Source: Carnobacterium sp. 17-4 (lineage in GTDB: Bacteria > Bacillota > Bacilli > Lactobacillales > Carnobacteriaceae). From it: 64,000 nucleotides of DNA. Under the pieces are notes generated by a model. That model was given only the letters and a program-made list of their open reading frames with translations, was not told the origin of the DNA and searched no databases. Shown here piece after piece: positions 44,625 to 53,563 of this stretch; the stretch's first letter is position 1; every line of letters starts with the position of its first letter. Position numbers and translations under genes: made by a program. The DNA lies in the NCBI RefSeq assembly GCF_000195575.1, contig NC_015391.1, forward strand, positions 1,046,501 to 1,110,500, read 5' to 3'.

Positions 44625-45461
44625 ATGAAAAAAGGAAAATCAATTCTCAAAAGCTTCCTTTTTTTAATTATTGGAATTGTTTTAGTGGTGGGTACTCTGA
44701 CAGTCTTATTCCGAACTCGTTCAAATGATGATCAAGAGACAACAGAAACAAAGAAAGAACCGCTTCACATTGTTGCTATAGGTGATTCATTAACTGAAGG
44801 TGTTGGAGATTCTGCTAACAGCGGAGGATATGTTTCAATTGTCGATGAATTACTAGAAGAAACTCAAAATTATCAAGAGGTGACTACTAGTAATTATGGA
44901 AAAAGTGGGGATCGAAGTGACCAAATATTAAACCGATTTTACGAAGATGAAATGATGCAAGAAGACATCAAAACTGCTGATATGGTCGTTTTAACCATTG
45001 GTGGAAATGATATTATCCAAACATTTAAAAAAGATTTTTTAACTATCGACGAGCAAAAATTTATTGCTCCAGAAAAAACATACCAACAAAACTTGAAGAG
45101 TCTTCTAACGGAGTTTAAAGCATTAAATCCTAAGATAGAAATCTATGTCTTTGGTATCTATAATCCCTATTATGTTTATTTTCCTGAAATTACTGAAATG
45201 CAAACAATAGTAGATGAATGGAATGAAAAAACGCAAGCAATCGTAAGTGAAACAGATAATGCTGCTTTTCTTTCTATATCTAGCTTATTTAATCAATCCT
45301 CGGAGTCAGAAGGAAAAGAAAATCAGCTATTGGATGAGCAAACCATTGATGCAACAGAAGTTGTCAATCCGTATTTATATGAAGAAGATTTGTTTCATCC
45401 TAATAGAGCCGGTTATAGATTGATGGGCGAGGAATTGTTCCAGGCTATCGTAAATAACTAA
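44625..45461 (+). CDS. ypmR: SGNH/GDSL-family extracytoplasmic lipase/esterase (YpmR-like)
   Basis: A 278-residue hydrolase with an N-terminal membrane anchor (~10-30, FLFLIIGIVLVVGTLTVLF). The SGNH blocks are IVAIGDSLTEGVGDS (catalytic Ser), Gly block NYGKSGDRS, VVLTIGGNDI (Asn) and DLFHPNRAGY (catalytic Asp/His). Likely acts on envelope lipids or wall esters; the substrate is unknown. AAGGAG precedes the ATG. ypmS-like and msrA genes follow closely, as in Bacillus. Confidence 0.9.
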   Translation: MKKGKSILKSFLFLIIGIVLVVGTLTVLFRTRSNDDQETTETKKEPLHIVAIGDSLTEGVGDSANSGGYVSIVDELLEETQNYQEVTTSNYGKSGDRSDQILNRFYEDEMMQEDIKTADMVVLTIGGNDIIQTFKKDFLTIDEQKFIAPEKTYQQNLKSLLTEFKALNPKIEIYVFGIYNPYYVYFPEITEMQTIVDEWNEKTQAIVSETDNAAFLSISSLFNQSSESEGKENQLLDEQTIDATEVVNPYLYEEDLFHPNRAGYRLMGEELFQAIVNN

Positions 45462-45492
45462 AAAGAATTTTTTTGAAAGTAAAAGGTGTATT

Positions 45493-46101
45493 ATGGATAA
45501 AAAAAGAGATCAGCAAAAGAATAAAGTAAATAGTTGGAAGTGGGCTTTTCTAGGGTTGCTTTCAGTGGTATTAGGTATTATCATATGGGCCTTTACTCAA
45601 ATGACTCCTATTATTATAGGAGAACCAAATCTTGAGACTAGAGACACTAAAGATGAAGTCATGTTTCAAATATCAACGAAAAAAGATGACGTTAATCAAT
45701 TGGTAGCTTCATACCTTAAAGATGAAAAAATTGTAAAAGGTCCCGTTAATTATCAGTTCAGATTGGAAGAGCAGGCACAATTAGTGGGTACTTTTCAATT
45801 GTTTGGTCATGATATCCAATTCCAGTTATTTTTAGAACCATTTGTTATGGAAAATGGTAATTTACAATTTAAAGCAACTGGTCTTTCAATTGGGAGATTT
45901 AACGTTCCTATTACTTTTGCAATGAATCAAATTGAAAATCAATTGAATATTCCGGATTGGGTAGCGATTGATAGTGAACAAGAAACGATTGTTTTTAATT
46001 TAAATGAATTCACTTTAGATAGCGGTATTCATTTTTCAGTTGACAAGATTAATTTAGCTGAAAATGATATTCGAGTGAACGTTTTCGTTCCGGCTGATTA
46101 G
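45493..46101 (+). CDS. ypmS: YpmS family membrane-anchored protein (DUF2140)
   Basis: A 202-residue protein with an N-terminal membrane helix (~15-36, WAFLGLLSVVLGIIIWAFT) and an external beta-rich domain (FQISTKKDDVNQLVASYL, FQLFGHDIQFQLFLEP, FKATGLSIGRFNVP). DUF2140 proteins lie next to ypmR in many Bacilli and are thought to handle lipids at the envelope; this is a context inference. AAAGGTG lies upstream. The gene sits 31 bp after the SGNH gene. Confidence 0.88.
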   Translation: MDKKRDQQKNKVNSWKWAFLGLLSVVLGIIIWAFTQMTPIIIGEPNLETRDTKDEVMFQISTKKDDVNQLVASYLKDEKIVKGPVNYQFRLEEQAQLVGTFQLFGHDIQFQLFLEPFVMENGNLQFKATGLSIGRFNVPITFAMNQIENQLNIPDWVAIDSEQETIVFNLNEFTLDSGIHFSVDKINLAENDIRVNVFVPAD

Positions 46102-46131
46102 AGTTAGAAGAAGTAGGAAAGGATGAGGCGA

Positions 46132-46647
46132 GTGAAAGAGACTGCTATATTTGCAGGAGGGTGCTTTTGGTGTATGGTTTCGCCTTTCGACGAACAACCT
46201 GGAATTGAAAGAGTTGTATCAGGCTACACTGGAGGCCATACCATCAATCCTACTTACGAAGAAGTGCTGACCCAAACAACTGGACACACTGAAGCTGTTG
46301 AAATAACCTTTGATCCTTCAGTTATTTCATATGAGGAATTGGTAGATATCTATTGGAATCAAACGGATCCCACAGATGCAATGGGTCAATTTCAAGATAG
46401 GGGCGACAACTACCGTCCCGTCATTTTTGTTCTCAATGAGAACCAAAGAAATATTGCGGAGAAATCTAGACAACTGTTAAGCGAAAGTGGAAAGTATAAA
46501 AATCCTATTGTAACAGTAATTGAAGAGGTTCAACCTTTTTATCCAGCTGAAGAACAGCATCAAGAGTTTTATCAAAAAAATCCAGAAAAGTATGCTCAAG
46601 AAAAAGAAGAGCGTTTGCACTATCAGCAAAGTAAAGAAAGGAATTAG
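46132..46647 (+). CDS. msrA: Peptide methionine sulfoxide reductase MsrA
   Basis: Repairs methionine-S-sulfoxide. The catalytic motif [16 protein letters not shown] is at the N-terminus, followed by [29 protein letters not shown] and [22 protein letters not shown]. About 171 residues, the short MsrA form, with no MsrB fused or adjacent. The start is either ATG 46123 or GTG 46132. AAAGGA at 46118-46123 overlaps the ATG and is 8 bases from the GTG, so I use the GTG. Confidence 0.94.
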   Translation: MKETAIFAGGCFWCMVSPFDEQPGIERVVSGYTGGHTINPTYEEVLTQTTGHTEAVEITFDPSVISYEELVDIYWNQTDPTDAMGQFQDRGDNYRPVIFVLNENQRNIAEKSRQLLSESGKYKNPIVTVIEEVQPFYPAEEQHQEFYQKNPEKYAQEKEERLHYQQSKERN

Positions 46648-46651
46648 TTCA

Positions 46652-46873
46652 ATGCAACGTCCGTTTTATCACTATTTAATGACTGAAAGAGATCCACATA
46701 AAAAAGATGTTGTTACCTTATTTGCAAATGCTGTTTATTTAGATGATGGTTTCCCAAAACAGTCAGAAGATTATCATGAAGTTAGCCATTATTTAGAATT
46801 AAATGGCACATACTTAGAAGAAATGACAACTTTTGATAAAGCTTGGGAAATCTATTTGGACAAAGATAATTAA
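46652..46873 (+). CDS. yozE: YozE family SAM-like protein (UPF0346)
   Basis: A 73-residue helical protein: FYHYLMTERDPHKKDVVTLFANAVYLDDGFPKQSEDYHEVSHYLE is the family signature. The fold resembles sterile-alpha-motif domains; function unknown. The frame is open back into msrA, but ATG 46652 with AAAGGA 9 bases upstream and family similarity fix the start. It lies 4 bases after the msrA stop. Confidence 0.9.
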   Translation: MQRPFYHYLMTERDPHKKDVVTLFANAVYLDDGFPKQSEDYHEVSHYLELNGTYLEEMTTFDKAWEIYLDKDN

Positions 46874-46907
46874 AAACAAACTACCATACAATTAGGAGGA
46901 AATAATC

Positions 46908-47618
46908 ATGAGTGTACACATTGAAGCTAAAGAAGGCCAAATCGCAGAAACGGTATTGTTACCAGGAGATCCATTAAGAGCAAAATATATTGCTGAAACC
47001 TTTTTAACAGATGTAGAACAATACAATCGAGTGAGAAATATGTTCGGCTACACAGGAACGTACAAAGGTCACCGAGTATCCGTTCAAGGAACCGGTATGG
47101 GAATTCCATCTATGATGATTTACGCTGAAGAATTGATCACAGGATACAACGTGAAGAACTTAATACGTGTAGGAACTGCTGGTGGAATGCAAAAAGACGT
47201 TAAAGTACGTGATGTAATCTTAGCTCAAGGTGCAACAACAGATTCTGCTGTTGTTAAAAATACATTTAATGATCAAGTTCAATTTGCACCTATCGCTGAT
47301 TTCGACTTATTGAGAACAGCTTATGAAATTGCTGTCGAACAAGGAATGGATGTTAAGGTAGGAAATATCTTGTCTGCTGACCGCTTTTATAATGAAGAGC
47401 TCGACAAAAAGAAACTTGCAGATTATGGTGTATTGGCTACTGAAATGGAAGCAGCTGGTCTTTACACATTAGCAGCTAAACACAATCGTCGCGCCTTAGC
47501 TATTTTAACCATAAGTGACCATCTGATTACTGGGGAAGAAACGTCCTCAGATGAGCGTGAAACAACATTTAATGATATGATGATCGTAGCATTAGAAACT
47601 GCTTTAAAATTTAAATAA
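46908..47618 (+). CDS. deoD: Purine nucleoside phosphorylase DeoD (hexameric class)
   Basis: A 236-residue phosphorylase. [71 protein letters not shown] and the catalytic Asp in [10 protein letters not shown] define the family. It accepts 6-amino and 6-oxo purine nucleosides including adenosine, complementing PunA at 1.5 kb. AGGAGGA precedes the ATG. Confidence 0.97.
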   Translation: MSVHIEAKEGQIAETVLLPGDPLRAKYIAETFLTDVEQYNRVRNMFGYTGTYKGHRVSVQGTGMGIPSMMIYAEELITGYNVKNLIRVGTAGGMQKDVKVRDVILAQGATTDSAVVKNTFNDQVQFAPIADFDLLRTAYEIAVEQGMDVKVGNILSADRFYNEELDKKKLADYGVLATEMEAAGLYTLAAKHNRRALAILTISDHLITGEETSSDERETTFNDMMIVALETALKFK

Positions 47619-47703
47619 GTGGGTAGTATTTAAAAATAACTTCAGCAGTAAAATCAACTAACCGCATCCTATAATTAATTGAAACTAGAGAGGAAGCTTA
47701 CAC

Positions 47704-49197
47704 ATGGAGAATGAACCAAACGAAGAAAAGAATAAAAAAGGCATTAAGCCTTGGGCATATGGAGCTTCTCTCATAGTAGTTGCTGCACTTTCAATTGGTG
47801 GAACCGTGGCTGTCACAAATGCAAATAATGATGATGAATCACCTAGTAAAAATCAATTAAGTTCATCAGAAGTAAGCGTAGAAATGAATGCAGATGAATT
47901 TGCAAAAATCCAAGAGGTATATGATGCGTTAATGTCGGATTACTACCAAGGGATTGAAGGAGAAACGTTGATTGAAGGTGCCATTACTGGTATGACGGAA
48001 TCTGTTAAAGATCCTTATACACAATACCTTGATGTAGAAGAGTCTACTTCTTTAAATGAAAGTATTTCTGCTTCCTTTGAAGGAATTGGTGCTGAAGTAA
48101 TGAAACAAGGGGACAATGTCATGATCGTGTCTCCTATTGCAGGTTCTCCAGCTGAAAAAGCAGGATTGCTGCCAAATGATATTATTTTAAAAGCAGATGA
48201 TCAAGAATTAACAGGCTTAAACTTAAATGAAGCTGTTTCTTATATTCGAGGTGAAAAAGGCTCAGAAGTGGTGCTAACTATTAAACGTGGCGATTCTACT
48301 TTTGAAGTGACTGTTGTGCGGGATACCATACCTGTTGAGACAGTAGTTTACCAGTTAGATGAAAAAGATCCAACGATTGGGTATATTGCCATCACAAGTT
48401 TTTCTACACCAACTTATGATGACTTAGTAGCTGCGATTGAAGATCTAAGAGAACAGGGTGCTGAATCCTTTGTCTTTGATGTTCGTCAAAATCCTGGTGG
48501 GTTATTAAATGCCGGGTTGAGTATTTCTAATTTATTTTTAGAAAATGGCGATACTATTTTACAAACACAGGAGAAAGATCAAGAACCGATTCCAATCGTT
48601 TCAGATGATGCGACAATGGGTGACTTTAAAGTGACTGAACCTTCTGTTTTATTAATAGATGAAGGAAGTGCCAGTGCCTCTGAAATATTAGCGGGTGCAG
48701 TTAGCGAGTCTGGTAATGTCAAACTGATCGGTACTCAGACATTTGGAAAAGGAACTGTTCAAAATGTAGCTACATTTGATGATAGTAGTGAATTGAAAAT
48801 GACAGTTGCGAAATGGTTAACGCCAAGCGGCAAGTGGATTAATGAAGAAGGAATTAAACCTACTATTGAAGTACCATTACCAGATTACGCCAATTTATTG
48901 ATAATTGATGGTTCAAAAACGTATCAACTAAAAGATGTATCCGCAGAAGTTGAGAATTTAGAAAAAGTATTAGAAGCGTTAGGTTATCCTGTAGAATCAG
49001 TAGATGGATATTTTGATGAATCTACTGAAGAAGCCGTTAAACAATTTCAAACAGATAAAAAATTACCTGTTGATGGTATTGTAACAGGCGAAACGGCTAC
49101 TCAACTCATTGAATCATTAAGGACCTTAATAGATGAAAATGATACTCAATATGAGGCAGCTATCAAAGAATTGCAATCTAGTAAAACTGCTGAATAA
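47704..49197 (+). CDS. ctpA: C-terminal processing peptidase, S41 family (CtpA-like)
   Basis: A 497-residue membrane-anchored serine protease: cytoplasmic start, one membrane helix (~17-39), a PDZ domain (~100-185, FEGIGAEVMKQGDNVMIVSP), the S41 core with catalytic Ser in EGSASASEILAGA near residue 324 and Lys in GTQTFGKGTVQ, and a C-terminal peptidoglycan-binding domain (~415-480, VLEALGYPVESVDGYFDEST). It trims exported proteins at the wall. GAGGAAG precedes the ATG. Two signal peptidase genes follow, so export and processing functions cluster here. Confidence 0.94.
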   Translation: MENEPNEEKNKKGIKPWAYGASLIVVAALSIGGTVAVTNANNDDESPSKNQLSSSEVSVEMNADEFAKIQEVYDALMSDYYQGIEGETLIEGAITGMTESVKDPYTQYLDVEESTSLNESISASFEGIGAEVMKQGDNVMIVSPIAGSPAEKAGLLPNDIILKADDQELTGLNLNEAVSYIRGEKGSEVVLTIKRGDSTFEVTVVRDTIPVETVVYQLDEKDPTIGYIAITSFSTPTYDDLVAAIEDLREQGAESFVFDVRQNPGGLLNAGLSISNLFLENGDTILQTQEKDQEPIPIVSDDATMGDFKVTEPSVLLIDEGSASASEILAGAVSESGNVKLIGTQTFGKGTVQNVATFDDSSELKMTVAKWLTPSGKWINEEGIKPTIEVPLPDYANLLIIDGSKTYQLKDVSAEVENLEKVLEALGYPVESVDGYFDESTEEAVKQFQTDKKLPVDGIVTGETATQLIESLRTLIDENDTQYEAAIKELQSSKTAE

Positions 49198-49237
49198 ATA
49201 GGGATAGCTAGGAAATAGGATTGTTAATAACTTGATG

Positions 49238-49275
49238 CCAAAAGAGAGATAGGAATTTGCTATCTCTCTTTTGGT
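49238..49275 (+). terminator. Hairpin after ctpA
   Basis: Perfect 15-base arms CCAAAAGAGAGATAG and its complement around a 7-base loop. No clear T run follows beyond the stem's own TTTT, so termination strength is uncertain. Confidence 0.65.
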
Positions 49276-49356
49276 TAAATCATTGTTCTAAATAAATAGT
49301 TATTTTCTGGATTTTCTTGTATGATAGAATAAATAGATTGATTTGGAGCGAATGTA

Positions 49357-49905
49357 ATGAGGCAAAAGTCTTGGAAGGAATTTTCATGGGAATGGTTTAA
49401 GGCGTTTTTATTAGCTGGATCAATCACTGTTTTACTGCGAAATTTTATATTTATTCCTATGACTATTGAAGGTTCTTCTATGATACCAACTTTTCAACAG
49501 GACGATCAGATCATAGTTAGAACCATCTATAATAATATAGAAAGATTTGATCTAGTTGTATTTCATGATTCGTCAAATCGAACACTTGTGAAAAGAGTCA
49601 TTGGGTTACCGGGAGAGGAAATTCGCTACGAAAATGATCAGTTGTATATAGATGATCAAAAAATAGAGGAAAAATTTCTTGATAATAATTTAGTTAATCA
49701 TGCTGGTGGGGTATGGACATCCGATTTCACTTTAGAAGAGTTAACTGGAACTCAAATAGTTCCAGAAGATGAGTATTTTGTATTAGGAGATAATCGCAGA
49801 TCAAGTAATGATAGTCGATATTTTGGGAGTGTTCCAGTAGATTCGATTATTGGCGAAACGTCTATTACTTACTATCCATTTAATCGTATTAAGTTTATTC
49901 CATAA
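49357..49905 (+). CDS. lepB: Signal peptidase I (first of two)
   Basis: A type I signal peptidase of 182 residues with one N-terminal membrane helix (~15-35). Box B has the nucleophile Ser41 in IEGSSMIPTF, box D the general base Lys79 in LVKRVIGLPGEE, and box E is LGDNRRSSNDSRYFG. Normal length for the Gram-positive P-type enzymes. The second paralogue begins 27 bp after its stop. Confidence 0.95.
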   Translation: MRQKSWKEFSWEWFKAFLLAGSITVLLRNFIFIPMTIEGSSMIPTFQQDDQIIVRTIYNNIERFDLVVFHDSSNRTLVKRVIGLPGEEIRYENDQLYIDDQKIEEKFLDNNLVNHAGGVWTSDFTLEELTGTQIVPEDEYFVLGDNRRSSNDSRYFGSVPVDSIIGETSITYYPFNRIKFIP

Positions 49906-49932
49906 ATAGCATAAGAAGGTAGGGAGATGCAA

Positions 49933-50592
49933 TTGAGTAAAATTAATTTTTCTGATAATCAACACAAGAATGAAGATACTTTCGAGCCCAGAAACACGCG
50001 TCATCTTTCTCCAAGTCAAAAACGCAAAGAAAATAAAGGTCGCGGCAGTGAATTTCTAAGCACCTTACTATATTGTGTTGTAGCACTGATTATTTTTCTA
50101 CTAATCCGACACTTTCTTTTTGCTCCGGTAAGTGTAGATGGGGAATCAATGGCACCTACTTTAGAAGATCAAGATCGTTTGATTTTAAATAAAATTGACA
50201 AAATAGACCGTTTTGATGTGATTGTATTCCCAGCTCCAGATGAGCCGGATAAACAGTATATCAAACGGGTTATCGGTCTGCCCGGAGATACGATTCAGTA
50301 TCAAGATGATGTATTGTATGTCAATGGAGAACCGGTTGAAGAAGAGTATTTAGAAGATTCCATCGAAAATATGACACCAGGAGATAATTTCACAGAAGAC
50401 TTCTTATTAGCTGCTAAAACAGGTGAAGAAACTGTTCCCGAGGGTACTTATTTTGTAATGGGAGACAATCGTCAAAATTCAAAAGATAGCCGGTTTAGTG
50501 AAGTAGGGTTTATAGATGCGTCCACTGTTAGTGGAACAACGAATCTTCGTATTTGGCCACTTAAAGAATTTGGTGCAATTGACGAGGATTAA
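49933..50592 (+). CDS. lepB: Signal peptidase I (second of two)
   Basis: A longer paralogue of ~219 residues. A charged cytoplasmic N-terminus of about 40 residues (KRKENKGRGSE) precedes the membrane helix (~42-62). Nucleophile Ser72 is in VDGESMAPTL, Lys111 in YIKRVIGLPGDT, and box E in MGDNRQNSKDSRFSEVG. GGGAG at 49922-49926 suits TTG 49933; an ATG at 49927 touches it. Two adjacent but divergent copies suggest substrate division or dosage. Confidence 0.94.
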   Translation: MSKINFSDNQHKNEDTFEPRNTRHLSPSQKRKENKGRGSEFLSTLLYCVVALIIFLLIRHFLFAPVSVDGESMAPTLEDQDRLILNKIDKIDRFDVIVFPAPDEPDKQYIKRVIGLPGDTIQYQDDVLYVNGEPVEEEYLEDSIENMTPGDNFTEDFLLAAKTGEETVPEGTYFVMGDNRQNSKDSRFSEVGFIDASTVSGTTNLRIWPLKEFGAIDED

Positions 50593-50602
50593 CAAATGAA
50601 AT

Positions 50603-50638
50603 AAAAAAAAGAATACCATAATGTGGTTCTTTTTTTTG
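50603..50638 (+). terminator. Terminator after the signal peptidase pair
   Basis: AAAAGAA and ACCA pair with TGGT and TTCTTTT with a two-base bulge, then a T tract. Confidence 0.65.
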
Positions 50639-50662
50639 TGTAAATAGAAAGGTGAAAATTAA

Positions 50663-51526
50663 ATGACCATTCAATGGTTTCCAGGACATATGGCAAAAGC
50701 AAGACGCCAAGTAACAGAAAAAATTAAACTAGTAGACATTGTTTTTGAACTAGTAGATGCAAGACTACCATTATCAAGCCGTAATCCAATATTAGATGAA
50801 ATAATTGGAGAAAAACCAAGAATCATCATTTTAAATAAAAGTGATTTAGCGGACCCACTAGAAACAAAAAAATGGGTAGCCTATTTTAATGATCAAGGAA
50901 TTGCGGCTGTCCCAATTGTTGCTCAAGAAGGACACGGTATGAAACAATTGATGGCAAAAGCAAAAGAGCTTTTACAACCAAAATTTGATAGAAGAGCCGC
51001 TAAAGGTATAAAACCTCGTGCAATTCGAGCAATGAGTATTGGAATTCCTAACGTTGGAAAATCAACATTGATCAATCGTTTTGTAAAGAAAAATATTGCT
51101 CAAACAGGAAATAAACCTGGTGTGACAAAGGCACAACAATGGCTGAAGTTAGGTAAAGAATTGGAATTGCTTGATACGCCAGGAATTCTTTGGCCGAAGT
51201 TTGAAGATCCTGAAATTGGAAAGAAATTGGCTTTAACTGGAGCAATTAAAGACACTATTTTACAGCTAGATGAAATTGCAATGTATGGATTGGAAGAAAT
51301 GAAAATTCGAAATCCAGAAATGCTTGCTAAACGATACAGATTAACTGAAGAAGAATTGGATCTTGAATCGCCAGAATTGCTTATGTTGATCAGCGAACGT
51401 AAAGGGTATAAAGAAGACTATACTCGTGCAGCTGAATTGATTGTTTTTGAAATTAGAAGCGGTAAAATTGGGAAATACACATTAGATATAGCGCCGATTT
51501 CTTTACCAAAAAGGCAGGATAGCTAA
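50663..51526 (+). CDS. rbgA: Ribosome biogenesis GTPase RbgA (YlqF)
   Basis: A circularly permuted GTPase of 287 residues required for late 50S assembly. The motif order is permuted: G4 [10 protein letters not shown] near residue 57 comes before G1 GIPNVGKST near 129 and G3 DTPGILWP near 175. [17 protein letters not shown] is the diagnostic N-terminus, and a C-terminal ANTAR-like domain binds rRNA. AAAGGTGA precedes the ATG. rnhB starts 1 base after its stop, so the two are coupled, the same pair as in Bacillus. Confidence 0.97.
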   Translation: MTIQWFPGHMAKARRQVTEKIKLVDIVFELVDARLPLSSRNPILDEIIGEKPRIIILNKSDLADPLETKKWVAYFNDQGIAAVPIVAQEGHGMKQLMAKAKELLQPKFDRRAAKGIKPRAIRAMSIGIPNVGKSTLINRFVKKNIAQTGNKPGVTKAQQWLKLGKELELLDTPGILWPKFEDPEIGKKLALTGAIKDTILQLDEIAMYGLEEMKIRNPEMLAKRYRLTEEELDLESPELLMLISERKGYKEDYTRAAELIVFEIRSGKIGKYTLDIAPISLPKRQDS

Positions 51527-51527
51527 A

Positions 51528-52301
51528 ATGGAAAAACCGTTGACCATTACGGCAATAAAGGAACTACTAACGACCATTACCCATACGGATGATGAACGAT
51601 TGGTTTTTATCAAGAGCGATTCACGTAAAGGTGTATTAAATGCGTATAAATCTTGGGAAAATCAAATGAGAAAACAACAATTGATTCTCGAAAAACAACA
51701 AGAAATGCTGCAAATAGAGCAATTTTTTTGGGAACAAGGAACACAATTTGTTGCTGGAATCGATGAGGTAGGAAGAGGTCCATTAGCTGGCCCTGTTGTT
51801 GCAGCTGCGGTCATATTGCCGCAAGATTTTAATGTACTGGAAATCAATGACTCTAAACAATTATCAAGTGCAAAAAGAGAAGTGTTATTTGACCAAATTC
51901 AAGAATCTGCATTAGCTATTGGGATTGGTATAAAAGACCATCAAGTAATTGATAAAGTCAATATTTACCAAGCAACTAAGCTGGCTATGATTGAAGCTGT
52001 TGAGCAACTACCTCAACAGCCAGAACAATTGCTTATTGATGCAATGCATCTACCAATCACTATTCCCCAAGAAAGCTTCATCAAGGGAGATTCAAAAAGT
52101 TTGTCTATAGCTGCTGCTAGTATTATTGCGAAAGTAACAAGAGACAGAATGATGGCCGAATATGATACGTTATATCCGGGATATGGTTTTTCTAAGAATG
52201 CGGGTTATGGAACAAAAATCCATTTAGAAGGATTAGAAAAACACGGAATATGTCCTATTCATCGAAAAACTTTTGCTCCTGTAAAAAATTTATTAGGTTA
52301 A
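51528..52301 (+). CDS. rnhB: Ribonuclease HII
   Basis: Removes ribonucleotides and RNA primers from DNA. The core begins VAGIDEVGRGPLAGPVVAAAV (Asp-Glu-Asp metal site with the GRG motif), with DAMHL and KGDSKSLSIAAASIIAKVTRD further on and YPGYGFSKNAGYGTKIH near the end. 257 residues include the ~70-residue N-terminal extension usual in Firmicute RNase HII. Coupled to rbgA. Confidence 0.97.
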   Translation: MEKPLTITAIKELLTTITHTDDERLVFIKSDSRKGVLNAYKSWENQMRKQQLILEKQQEMLQIEQFFWEQGTQFVAGIDEVGRGPLAGPVVAAAVILPQDFNVLEINDSKQLSSAKREVLFDQIQESALAIGIGIKDHQVIDKVNIYQATKLAMIEAVEQLPQQPEQLLIDAMHLPITIPQESFIKGDSKSLSIAAASIIAKVTRDRMMAEYDTLYPGYGFSKNAGYGTKIHLEGLEKHGICPIHRKTFAPVKNLLG

Positions 52302-52356
52302 AAAGGTTTATAGTGCAACCACAAGATAAATTGTTGTGCACTTAAAACGATAAAAT

Positions 52357-52398
52357 AAAAAACGAAGGACCGGATAAAACCCGGTTCTTCGTTTTTTT
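52357..52398. terminator. Bidirectional terminator between rnhB and lexA
   Basis: AAAAAACGAAGGACCGG pairs with CCGGTTCTTCGTTTTTT (one G-U) around a 7-base loop. Confidence 0.92.
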
Positions 52399-53020
52399 AT
52401 TGAATATGACTACGATACAATCCGATTACTTTGCCTAAAATCGTTAATTCATTAAGTAGAATAGGACTCATAGTGTCATTTTCTGGTTCTAATCGGTAAT
52501 GATCTTCTTCCTTATAAAATCTTTTACAAGTTGCTTCATCTTCTACGGTCATAGCAATGACAATATCGCCATTATTTGCTGTGCTTTGTTTACGAATGAT
52601 CACTTCATCACCATCAAAAATACCAGCATTGATCATGCTTTCTCCACGTATGGTTAACATAAAAAGAGAGTCGTTTTCAAATTGCAAGTTTGGAGGTAGT
52701 GGAAAATAATCTGTCGCTTCTTCTACAGCTAAGATTGGTTCACCAGCTGTTACAGTTCCCAATAAAGGTATTTTATCAAGTGCAATGCCTAATTTTGATA
52801 ATCCTAGTTGTGTTAGTTCTATTGCTCTTGGTTTGCTGGGATCTCTTTGGATATAACCATTTTTTTCTAAACGAGAAAGGTGACCATGAACGGTTGAGGT
52901 AGAAGATAAAGAAACAGCCGTTCCAATTTCTCTTACAGTTGGAGGGTATCCTTTCAATTTAACTTGACTGTATATATATTGTAGAACTTCAACTTGTCTT
53001 GATTCGGGATTTTTACTCAT
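52397..53020 (-). CDS. lexA: SOS repressor LexA
   Basis: The SOS master repressor, 207 residues. The N-terminal winged helix (1-68) includes [13 protein letters not shown] and [18 protein letters not shown]. The self-cleavage bond is Ala92-Gly93 in TVTAGEPI, the nucleophile Ser128 in [10 protein letters not shown] and the base Lys166 in ATCKRFY. ATG 53020 is used; a GTG at 53035 lies within the Shine-Dalgarno AGGTG. A LexA-type box lies about 70 bases upstream, so autoregulation is expected. Confidence 0.96.
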   Translation of the reverse strand: MSKNPESRQVEVLQYIYSQVKLKGYPPTVREIGTAVSLSSTSTVHGHLSRLEKNGYIQRDPSKPRAIELTQLGLSKLGIALDKIPLLGTVTAGEPILAVEEATDYFPLPPNLQFENDSLFMLTIRGESMINAGIFDGDEVIIRKQSTANNGDIVIAMTVEDEATCKRFYKEEDHYRLEPENDTMSPILLNELTILGKVIGLYRSHIQ

Positions 53021-53087
53021 AATATATATAAACACCTCGTTTCTATTATTTTATCATTTTAAGATTACCATATATGATAGAACAAAT

Positions 53088-53101
53088 CAAACAAACGTTC
53101 G
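53088..53101 (-). promoter_or_regulatory. LexA-binding (SOS) box
   Basis: On the minus strand this reads CGAACGTTTGTTTG, near the Gram-positive consensus CGAAC-N4-GTTCG with differences only in the last bases. It lies in the lexA-ynzC intergenic region and could serve both directions. Confidence 0.7.
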
Positions 53102-53181
53102 TAGATTTAGAGGATTAAAAGGTGTTTTTTTCAAAGAAATTTGTTATAGTTGAATAATAAATAAAAAAGTGGAGTGATTAG

Positions 53182-53421
53182 ATGTTGCCAAAAGATCAAA
53201 TAGAACGAATAAATGAATTAGCAAATAAATCAAAAAACAAAGGATTGACTATTCAAGAACAAATTGAACAAAAAAAATTAAGAGATGATTATATAACAGC
53301 TTTTCGAGGCGGAATGAGAAATACCATTGAGGGTGTAAAAATTGTAGATGAAGAAGGCAATGACGTAACCCCCGATAAATTGAAAGACATACAAAAAGAT
53401 AAAGGTCTTCACGGGAGATAA
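53182..53421 (+). CDS. ynzC: YnzC family protein (DUF896)
   Basis: A 79-residue helical protein. [30 protein letters not shown] is the two-helix signature. In Bacillus it sits in the lexA-yneA-yneB-ynzC-tkt region and its function is unclear. Here the cell-division inhibitor gene yneA between lexA and ynzC is missing. TGGAGTG precedes the ATG. The C-terminal part is partly disordered. Confidence 0.92.
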   Translation: MLPKDQIERINELANKSKNKGLTIQEQIEQKKLRDDYITAFRGGMRNTIEGVKIVDEEGNDVTPDKLKDIQKDKGLHGR

Positions 53422-53483
53422 TAGAGTGTTTGTTCATTAATGTGATAATCATGAAGTTCTCCCATTTAATAACATTCTAACCG

Positions 53484-53520
53484 TGAAAGCGTTGCACTTG
53501 AAGTGAAATAATAGTAAACT
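53484..53520 (+). promoter_or_regulatory. tkt promoter overlapping a cre-like half site
   Basis: TTGCAC (53492-53497), 17 bases, TAAACT (53515-53520). TGAAAGCGTTGCA (53484-53496) resembles a CcpA cre site in its first eleven positions and overlaps the -35 box. Confidence 0.5.
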
Positions 53521-53563
53521 AATAGAGTACGATAAGAGAGTTAAAATCGAAAGGATGATTTTT

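Noticed and set aside
46520-46651. Upstream extension of yozE inside msrA
   Set aside because: It is msrA read in another frame; the YozE family begins at MQRPFYHYL.
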